From Pycnococcus provasolii (Eukaryota > Chlorophyta > Pseudoscourfieldiophyceae > Pseudoscourfieldiales > Pycnococcaceae): a DNA stretch of 64,000 bases. A program made the translations under genes and the position numbers. The stretch lies in assembly GCA_938743325.2 (NCBI GenBank), contig OW568898.1:124189-188188 (forward strand). The letters are read 5' to 3'. A model generated the notes under the pieces. The model was given only the letters and a program-made list of their open reading frames with translations, was not told the DNA's origin and ran no database searches. Positions 57,064 through 64,000 of the stretch are shown one piece after another (positions within the stretch are counted from its first letter, which is position 1; each line of letters opens with the position of its first letter).

Positions 57064-60000
57064 ATGTCTGCTTCACCGCGCTCACCGCCTTCGCCTAGCG
57101 GCGATGCCGCCGATCCGGATGATCACGGGCGTTCGCACAGCCACCAACACCAGCCGTTTGTCGCGTCGCCGATGCTGAAGCCGCGCCACGATATCGTGGG
57201 GGGACGCACGCCGCCACCTGAGGCGCGAAAGCACAATCTTTCATCGACGTCGTCATCATCATCGCCGACAGTCACGTCCATGTCAGAGACGTTCTTCAAT
57301 GCGCTGATTCCAAAGCCGGCGATGCGTCGACGAACATCATCAAAGGGAAGCGAAGAAGCAACGACCAGTACCACCGCCGCAGCAACACCCTCTCATCACC
57401 AGCAGAACAGCAGCAGCAGCAGCGGCGGAAGTGGTCCAGCTGTTGGCGCACGCGTGTGGGTGAAGCATCATCACGATGGAGAGTGGCGCGAGGGAACCGT
57501 CACTCGCATGGTGGATCCCGAAATCGACGTGCAGCTGGACGGTGAAGACGTTGTCATCTCCAAGCAGCAATACTCCGACGTTCACCTCGTCAACGATCTT
57601 GTCGTGGAAGATCTCACGAAACTCGATTTTCTTCATGAACCTGGCATACTCGATTGTCTGCGCATCCGCCACGCTTCCGATCAGATATACACGTACAGTG
57701 GCGATGGAATTCTCGTCGCAGTGAATCCACACCGTCCCGTGCCTCTGTATGGTACGGAAGTCGCGGCAATCTATTCAGAACTCCAAGACTATCGCGTGGT
57801 GACTGAGCAGCTTGCCCCACACGTGTTTGCCATCGCGGAGACGTGCTACCGCGCACTCTTCGATCCTGCGGAAGGCGGGCGTCCGACAAAAGACCCCACG
57901 CCGCAGTCGATCCTCATCAGTGGAGAGAGTGGCGCGGGGAAGACGGAAACTGCGAAGCTTGTCATGCGGTACCTCGCCACACGCACAGCCACAACTTCAC
58001 CACTGCCACAGCCAACGACAACTACAACAACCATCGAGGACGCAACCACGGACGAGATGGTGCTACAGAGCAATCCTCTGTTGGAGTCGTTTGGGAATGC
58101 CAAAACTCTGCGCAACGACAACAGCTCGAGATTTGGCAAGTTCGTAGAGCTTGCACTCGACGAGCGCGGAATTTCTGATGCTTACATTCACACGTATCTG
58201 CTGGAGCGTAGCCGCGTTACCCAGACAAGCGCGGGTGAACGATCGTACCATATCTTCTACCAGCTCCTTCTCGGCGCCAACCAAGATATGCTCGATAGGC
58301 TGCACCTCCTCGATGCGGTGGCGAAGAATAGCGGTGGACATGTCGGATATGTGTCGATTGGCGATCCCCCGACTTATTACAGTTTTGGCGGGGGGAGTCA
58401 TGACCGCAGCAGCATCAATGTGCAAAAGCAGCAGAATGGCAGTGCGATGGATGCTCGTGCCGCCGCTGACTTGGGCATGACCATCAAGGCGATGCAAATC
58501 ATCGGACTGAGCGAGGATGATGTAGAAGGTGTGCTTCGCATCGTTGCCACAATTCTGCATCTTGGGTTCATCAAATTCGAGGAGGACATCAAGGACTCGC
58601 GCACTGATGGTGGATCAAAGATATCTCACGGGACCGAGCACCTTCTTCATGCCGCATGCCTGCTCGGCGTTTCGGAAGAACAGCTGTTCTCCGCCCTCAC
58701 GAAACGCCGCTTTTCTGTCAGTGGCGGCGTCGGACGTCGCGAGGCTGCTGAAATGTTCACCAAACCACTCGACCCGCAGGCGAGTACGGAGAGCCGCGAT
58801 GCGCTGTCCAAGGTTTTGTACTCGCGTCTCTTTGACACGCTCGTCGCACTCGTTAACAAGAGCCTGCATCGCGGGCAAAACATTGCTTCGCTGGGCACAT
58901 CGCGTACCATCTCGATTCTTGATATCTACGGATTCGAGTGCTTTGCCGTCAACGACTTTGAGCAGCTGTGCATCAATCTGGCAAATGAACGTCTGCAAGG
59001 CCACTTCAATGCCACGGTGCTGAAACGAGAACAAGAGGTGTACCTCTCGGAGGGGATCACATGGTCATACATTGATTGGATCTCTAACGACGACGTGCTC
59101 GAGCTGATCGAGGGCTCGGCAGGAGGACCGACGCGCGGCGTACGAGGCCCCGCCGGGCTGTTTCCGATGCTCGACGAACATTGCCGTCTCCCACAGGCAA
59201 CGGCGAAAGACTTCGGCGAGGCTCTGTACAAGACGTACTCCGCCGCCACGTCGTCGCGCTCATCGCGCTTCGAGATGACGAACAAGCTGCGATCCACGTC
59301 AAGCTTCGTCATACACCATTATGCCGGCGGAGTCAAGTACGACTCGGAGCATATGCTCGAGAAAAATAAGGACTATGTCGTTGCGGATCACGAGAGCCTC
59401 TTTTCGACGGAAAGGGATGACGTCTCCGACAGTGACGATGTCTTAGCCTGCATGAGGCGAATCCTCCAGCCGCGCGAGCAAACCACAGCAGGCATCGGCA
59501 ATGGCGGCTCAGTACGTTCCGCCTTTAAGCTGAGGAGCGTGGGAAGTCAATTTCGCCTGCAGCTTAGCTCACTCATGGAGAGCTTGAGTCGGACGAATCC
59601 GCAGTACATTCGATGCGTTAGACCGAATCAGCAATCTAAGGCTCTGCAATTCGATTCAGTGCACGTCCTCGAACAGCTTAGGTGCGGCGGTGTTCTAGAA
59701 AGCGTGCGCATTGCCTGCGCTGGATACCCCACGCGGCGTCTTTATGGCGAAGTTCTCGACAGATACGAGGTGCTGAGTTCGCGATATGCTCGCGAAATGC
59801 TCGTAGACACCGCCACCGGAAGTCGCCTGATACCGTGTATCGCGCCGCCATGCTCGCTGGGCAAATCTGCTCCTGACGATGCCGCCAAGGCTTTCACCAG
59901 CGCACTTCTCCAAAAACATGGTCTTACATCCTTCCAAATGGGTAAGACGATGGTGTTTCTTCGCGCGGGGCAGCTCGCAGCCCTCGAGGGAAGCCGGATG

Positions 60001-62643
60001 CTCCTGCTGAACGCAGCTGCCACCACGATCCAGGCACGGGAGCGTTCACGAGTCGCGCGGGCGGCTTACAAGCATGCTTACACATGTGTAGTGCGACTCC
60101 AGGCATACGCACGTCGTGGCCACGCTGTGCGGATTGCACGAGCACTGCGCCGCCTTCGTTCGGCAATTCAGATTCAGTGTGCATTTCGAAAATGGTGTGC
60201 AAAGAAGCTGGCGGATGAAATGCGCAGGCAGCATGCAGCCGCGAAGAAAATTCAGGCGGCTTCGAGGTCGTGGAATGCACGCCGAAAGGAAGCTGAAAGG
60301 GTGATTCGAATGGTTTGGGCTGTCACCTTGTGTCAGCGAGCATTCCGTGCTTCGAGGGCACGACGTGAAGCAAAGCGACTGGCGGTTGAGACTGCCAGGA
60401 GAGCGACGCCAACCACGACAACGACAGTCACTACAGCAGAATTGATCGAGGAAGATTCTGCGACGTCGATGGGACCATCCGCAGAGGAAATGCTGCAACT
60501 CCTTGAAGAGGAACAGGAACGCACACACCGACTGACGTCGGCGCTAGAGGAGGCGCACGTGCAGTACACTCGTGCGATGGAGGAGACGCGTATTCAGCAC
60601 ATTGCAGAAGTTGCACAGTTGCGGGATCTGCAACAGAGTACCGTATCGCTGACACGCGACAAGGTTGAGCTCACATCCCTCGTGGCGTCTTTGGAGTCAA
60701 AGTCCAATGCGTCGGAGAAGGTGATTAGCGAACTTAAGCGCAAGCTCAGCGACGCCACGCGCGAACTGAACAGCACGATCTCGAATCATCAACTTGAGAA
60801 AACGGAAGCTGGGCAGAAATGGGGTGTGGAGCGCCGCCGGCTCGAGGAGGACATCAGCACGCTGAAAAAGGAGGTGGAGGCTGTTCGCGGCAGTCTTCGT
60901 GAGAGTCGGCAGATGGCTGCTTCTCCTCCTCGCGCTGAGGCTGCGTCCGATGACGGCTTCACGACGCCGACGCGAAATCGTCCACGGACACCATCATTTG
61001 CTGCATCACCCGTGGGCACGACGACTTCAATCCCGCCGATGGTGACGCCATCGCCAAGGCCACGACGCCATCCGTCGTCGCTGCAGATCACGTCAGCTGA
61101 TTCATCGTCGTTCCCTCCCGTCGTGCTTTCTCTTGAGGTGGCGCACCTGCTTGCTAGCCTGGAGGCGCCTTTTAACAACGAAACGTACGCGCTGATTCCT
61201 CGTGCAGGGGATAGTGATTTATCACCCATGTCCGCTGCGAAGAAGGAGGAAGGATGCGTTGCGGCCATGCCGATACACGCTCCTTTGCTTTCACACGTCG
61301 TCTTCGACTGCATACTTCGCTGGTTGCAACGTACAGAAGCGCCTCCTTTTCCGCAAGATGACGAAGGCGTCTTCATCTCATCGTCATCGGCATCGAGCTT
61401 GATACACCCGCTGTCGCCTGAGCCAAAATGGAACGGATCACCATCAAATTCGAACGTCATCATGGCGTTGAGTGTTCCAGACGAGATGTCTTCCCTGGCA
61501 GCGTTTCTGATGCTGTGCCGCACTTCTGAGCGACGTGTGGATGCTGCTGCCAACAAAGGCGAGTCAATTGACGAATCGTCGTCGTCGAGTGGAACAGCCG
61601 TGCCCATCAGCTCTGCTCAAGCGGTGAAGATCTGTGGCGTCGAGCTTCTTCGCTGGCTGTTTATTACAGCGTTCCTGGAGGAGGCTGCAGCGAGCGAGGA
61701 AATGCTCAACTCTGCGAGATTTGTCGTCGACGTGGCTTTCAACTCGCTTGCATCTGCAAGTGACACATACTTGCAGCCCGAGGCAGCACGTGCTGCCGGG
61801 CCGGTGGGCAACACGGGAGCTGCTCCTTGGGGCGAATTGACGGCAGCGTTGCGTTCTTGGATGGACATCATTTCGAGCATTCACGTGCCCGCTGAGATTG
61901 CGCGGCTGCTCGTGCGATCGGTAATGAAACGGCTTAATGCAGTCGTCTTCAACTCTATGGCGGTGAGAGGTGAGTGCTGTACGACATCCTTTGCACGTGG
62001 TGCTCGAGCGGGATGTCTCAGGCTTGAGGCTTGGGCAGAGGAATGTGGAGACGCGTTTACAGGCGGCCGGCCGGCCGTTCGGCGTCATCTTGTGAACGTC
62101 GCGGAGGCTGCGGATCTTCTGCTTACGCACTTCGAGGACGCGAAGCGGCAATTTAGGAAAGGCATGGACGTCAGCCGCATCCTGAAGATGCCAGGGAGGT
62201 GTCCGTCGCTGAGTTTCGATCAGATCCTCAGGCTGCTCTCGCAGCATCGCGACGACCGCTACTCCTCCGTCGGCCGTGATGGCGCATATGGAGTGACACG
62301 TAGCCGGGAGGTGAACGAGCTGCTCGCAGACCTGCGGCGAGCTGCCGCGGAGGACCAGCAGAAGAGGAACGAGATGCAGAGAAGTGGCAGCGGCGACGAA
62401 GCAGCTGGTACTTCTCAGACTGCCACTCCTGTTGCCGAGGGTCTCTTACTGCCGTATCCTCGTCGTTCAGGCTTACCAGAAAAGGTGTCGGTCTCGCTGT
62501 GCACGTGGCTTGGCGTGAAGGCGTGCTTCGACGAGCCATGCACTCGTACCGAGCTTGTGAAGGGCTTCCAGGCGTTGCCACTGCCAGGCAACCTCGCGGT
62601 CAGTCCGCTGTTCGCATGGCTCCATGAAGATAAGCGCGAGTGA
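57064..62643 (+). CDS. Myosin heavy chain, class XI-like with DIL/cargo-binding tail
   Basis: Actin motor for organelle or vesicle transport. 1859 aa from MSASPRSPPS. Residue numbers below count from the upstream in-frame Met at 57043 (1866 aa). N-terminal disordered ~130 residues; SH3-like fold (GARVWVKHHHDGEWREGTVT); motor with purine loop, P-loop GESGAGKT (294-301), switch I NDNSSRFGKF, switch II DIYGFECF (627-634), actin-binding PQYIRCVRPNQQSKALQFD and relay/converter LEQLRCGGVLESVRIACAGY. About five to six IQ-like motifs follow (ATTIQARERSRVAR..., CAFRKWCAKKL), then coiled coil, a Ser/Pro linker and a dilute (DIL) globular tail ending DQILRLLSQHRDD. A single open frame. Ends in TGA. Confidence 0.95.
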   Translation: MSASPRSPPSPSGDAADPDDHGRSHSHQHQPFVASPMLKPRHDIVGGRTPPPEARKHNLSSTSSSSSPTVTSMSETFFNALIPKPAMRRRTSSKGSEEATTSTTAAATPSHHQQNSSSSSGGSGPAVGARVWVKHHHDGEWREGTVTRMVDPEIDVQLDGEDVVISKQQYSDVHLVNDLVVEDLTKLDFLHEPGILDCLRIRHASDQIYTYSGDGILVAVNPHRPVPLYGTEVAAIYSELQDYRVVTEQLAPHVFAIAETCYRALFDPAEGGRPTKDPTPQSILISGESGAGKTETAKLVMRYLATRTATTSPLPQPTTTTTTIEDATTDEMVLQSNPLLESFGNAKTLRNDNSSRFGKFVELALDERGISDAYIHTYLLERSRVTQTSAGERSYHIFYQLLLGANQDMLDRLHLLDAVAKNSGGHVGYVSIGDPPTYYSFGGGSHDRSSINVQKQQNGSAMDARAAADLGMTIKAMQIIGLSEDDVEGVLRIVATILHLGFIKFEEDIKDSRTDGGSKISHGTEHLLHAACLLGVSEEQLFSALTKRRFSVSGGVGRREAAEMFTKPLDPQASTESRDALSKVLYSRLFDTLVALVNKSLHRGQNIASLGTSRTISILDIYGFECFAVNDFEQLCINLANERLQGHFNATVLKREQEVYLSEGITWSYIDWISNDDVLELIEGSAGGPTRGVRGPAGLFPMLDEHCRLPQATAKDFGEALYKTYSAATSSRSSRFEMTNKLRSTSSFVIHHYAGGVKYDSEHMLEKNKDYVVADHESLFSTERDDVSDSDDVLACMRRILQPREQTTAGIGNGGSVRSAFKLRSVGSQFRLQLSSLMESLSRTNPQYIRCVRPNQQSKALQFDSVHVLEQLRCGGVLESVRIACAGYPTRRLYGEVLDRYEVLSSRYAREMLVDTATGSRLIPCIAPPCSLGKSAPDDAAKAFTSALLQKHGLTSFQMGKTMVFLRAGQLAALEGSRMLLLNAAATTIQARERSRVARAAYKHAYTCVVRLQAYARRGHAVRIARALRRLRSAIQIQCAFRKWCAKKLADEMRRQHAAAKKIQAASRSWNARRKEAERVIRMVWAVTLCQRAFRASRARREAKRLAVETARRATPTTTTTVTTAELIEEDSATSMGPSAEEMLQLLEEEQERTHRLTSALEEAHVQYTRAMEETRIQHIAEVAQLRDLQQSTVSLTRDKVELTSLVASLESKSNASEKVISELKRKLSDATRELNSTISNHQLEKTEAGQKWGVERRRLEEDISTLKKEVEAVRGSLRESRQMAASPPRAEAASDDGFTTPTRNRPRTPSFAASPVGTTTSIPPMVTPSPRPRRHPSSLQITSADSSSFPPVVLSLEVAHLLASLEAPFNNETYALIPRAGDSDLSPMSAAKKEEGCVAAMPIHAPLLSHVVFDCILRWLQRTEAPPFPQDDEGVFISSSSASSLIHPLSPEPKWNGSPSNSNVIMALSVPDEMSSLAAFLMLCRTSERRVDAAANKGESIDESSSSSGTAVPISSAQAVKICGVELLRWLFITAFLEEAAASEEMLNSARFVVDVAFNSLASASDTYLQPEAARAAGPVGNTGAAPWGELTAALRSWMDIISSIHVPAEIARLLVRSVMKRLNAVVFNSMAVRGECCTTSFARGARAGCLRLEAWAEECGDAFTGGRPAVRRHLVNVAEAADLLLTHFEDAKRQFRKGMDVSRILKMPGRCPSLSFDQILRLLSQHRDDRYSSVGRDGAYGVTRSREVNELLADLRRAAAEDQQKRNEMQRSGSGDEAAGTSQTATPVAEGLLLPYPRRSGLPEKVSVSLCTWLGVKACFDEPCTRTELVKGFQALPLPGNLAVSPLFAWLHEDKRE

Positions 62644-62766
62644 GTGTGGTGAGGGAGGGACAAGGTGGGTGAAGTACATAGACTATTTGTTGTTGTAGAG
62701 GGAAATCTGAACTTTTTTGTTTTTACAAAAGCAATAACATACTGTACTAGCGCTTATCGTTCTTGT

Positions 62767-63624
62767 CTAGCGGTATCTGCCTCTGTATTTGCTCCTGTAT
62801 CCGATCTTGACTAACACTTTGTACTCCTTTGACTTCTTCGATAGAGGAACGCACCGCTTGAGTCGTCCTAGTGCGTTTTTCGACTTGTGCGATCGCCTGT
62901 GCGAGCGTCCCGTCTGCCAGCGTAGGATCTTGCCTGTTCCAGTCACCTTGAATCGCATGCGAACGGACTTCGGGACGGTCATCTTGATGCGCTTAGGCTT
63001 CCTAAAGCTCTGCTGGTTCTTCGGGTGTCTGAAGAGCGATCCCTTCGCGTCTCTGAACTTGTGGTTGCTCCTGAATCGCCGTTGGATGTACTGCGAGCAG
63101 TTGTAGTTGTCGGGGCCCAGGGATCCACCAACTAGATTGTGGTTGCCCTTCATCAGGCTGTGCGCGTGCAAATGCGAGCGAGAGACTGACCCCGCGAACG
63201 GGACGCGAAGAGAGAGAGATGCCGATGAAGCGAACGTGCGTTTGAATAATAATCCTCCTTGGAGTGAACTTGTGAAGCCTCCTGAACGTGAAAAAGAGCG
63301 AGCCTTGGACTTGGATGCAAGAGCCGCAGCAGATGTGTGAAGCGAACCAGAAGAACCACCACCAAGGAAAGAACCAGAAGAACCACCCTTACCAGGTATT
63401 GTTGAGCGAGCGCCGCACGACGAAAACGAACGAGCCCGAGTGAACGAGAAACCTGAAGAAGAAGAAGAGAAAGAAGAAGAGAAAGCTGAACCTGCTGCCG
63501 AGGATGATGATGAAGAAGCTGAAGAAGCTGAAGAAGAAGTAATAAAACAACGTAAGGAACCACACACTTTCACCACCGCTTTTGCTTGACACCTCTGGGA
63601 CGACGCCATGGACGCCATGGCCAT
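62767..63624 (-). CDS. Ribosomal protein bL35, organellar (probably mitochondrial)
   Basis: 285 aa. The C-terminal ~70 residues are a bL35 domain: KMTVPKSVRMRFKVTGTGKI, RSHRRSHKSKNALGRLKRCV, and a basic end KYRGRYR. The ~200-residue N-terminal extension is rich in Ser, Ala, Phe and Arg (FTRARSFSSCG; FKRTFASSASLSLRVPF) with few acids, more like a mitochondrial presequence than a plastid one, and includes a mid-region (NYNCSQYIQRRFRSNHKF) absent from bacteria. The gene terminates in TAG, another sign that TAG is a normal stop in this genome. Confidence 0.88.
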   Translation of the reverse strand: MAMASMASSQRCQAKAVVKVCGSLRCFITSSSASSASSSSSSAAGSAFSSSFSSSSSGFSFTRARSFSSCGARSTIPGKGGSSGSFLGGGSSGSLHTSAAALASKSKARSFSRSGGFTSSLQGGLLFKRTFASSASLSLRVPFAGSVSRSHLHAHSLMKGNHNLVGGSLGPDNYNCSQYIQRRFRSNHKFRDAKGSLFRHPKNQQSFRKPKRIKMTVPKSVRMRFKVTGTGKILRWQTGRSHRRSHKSKNALGRLKRCVPLSKKSKEYKVLVKIGYRSKYRGRYR

Positions 63625-64000
63625 GATATGATGTTGTTGTGCGAATAAAATAAAAATAAAAATGTTTGCGGAGAATGAAACAACACCCTCCCTGTGTGTG
63701 GGGCGGCGTATCGATTTCGGGTTTTAAAGATTGGAAGTACTCTTAGGGTTTGGATTCGGGGTTTGGGAGTTTTGGCGTTCCCGCCGCCGCTGCGCCATTA
63801 TTGTCGCCATTCGCACACGCGTTATTCGCCCTCGCACTCCTCAGGAGCAATCCTCAGGAGCAAGTGTGTGTCTCGCCAGTTATTCTTTCTGCGAATAGTC
63901 GCAGTCTCCTCGAGAGGTATCACTACGACGAGAAGTGCTTCACTGCTTCACTGAGCTTCGTGGCTTCACTGGTGTCGGCACTGCTTCACTGGTGTCGGCA
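63625..64000. other. bL35 5' flank
   Basis: AATAAAATAAAAATAAAAAT directly upstream; CTTAGGGTTT (telobox-type) near 63742 and TTCGGGGTT at 63755-63763. A 20-bp unit ending GGTGTCGGCA repeats at the window edge (63963-64000). No gene supported. Confidence 0.5.

Noticed and set aside
1-64000. tRNA, rRNA or spliceosomal snRNA genes
   Set aside because: No cloverleaf with A/B boxes, no rRNA core words and no U6-type conserved sequence were found by eye; a covariance-model scan would be decisive.

Overview
The window looks like nuclear DNA of a photosynthetic eukaryote, most likely a compact, intron-poor green alga (prasinophyte-like chlorophyte). Reasons: long uninterrupted GC-rich ORFs (myosin 5.6 kb, L-arabinokinase 3.2 kb, both apparently without introns); plant-type genes (ARA1-type L-arabinokinase, plant-type glutathione reductase, thylakoid TatC, a DnaJ-ferredoxin fusion, a Tat-type lumen protein); and telobox-like AACCCTAA clusters between genes. 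Lineage is inferred from protein families only.

Layout. 0-20 kb is ordinary, dense gene space: uracil-DNA glycosylase, a CK1-type kinase, an ARM-repeat protein, a short-chain dehydrogenase, hydroxyethylthiazole kinase, a Pro-rich coiled-coil protein, glutathione reductase, a membrane-anchored coiled-coil protein, a surface-type subtilase and TatC. 47-64 kb is ordinary again: DnaJ-ferredoxin, L-arabinokinase, two unrecognised proteins, a FAM86-type methyltransferase, a thylakoid-lumen TPR protein, a DIL-tailed myosin and ribosomal protein bL35.

20-47 kb is very different. It holds a divergent centromeric histone H3 (CenH3) with a polyQ tail; a 292-bp array from an LRR gene; a degraded giant adhesin-like gene containing five nearly identical 771-bp IPT/TIG units; an apparently intact IWS1; and a mosaic of severed housekeeping-gene pieces. 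The pieces are both halves of a Tousled-like kinase, EMG1, a triose-phosphate-translocator-type fragment, dynein heavy chain, acetyl-CoA carboxylase, the FANCD2 N-terminus, a Na+-dependent symporter and CYFIP/PIR121. Several are joined in frame or tail to tail. A C2H2/HNH endonuclease-like module is fused to the FANCD2 piece. A small reverse-transcriptase fossil lies near three copies of an 18-bp palindrome.

Two motif classes recur in 5' flanks: telobox-like AACCCTAA and AACCCCGAA. A third, AAGACGTG, appears at four loci. They look like shared promoter elements. The most notable observations are the CenH3, the gene-fragment mosaic, the FANCD2-HNH fusion and the 771-bp array. A chimeric assembly is a live alternative for the mosaic and must be excluded with spanning reads.
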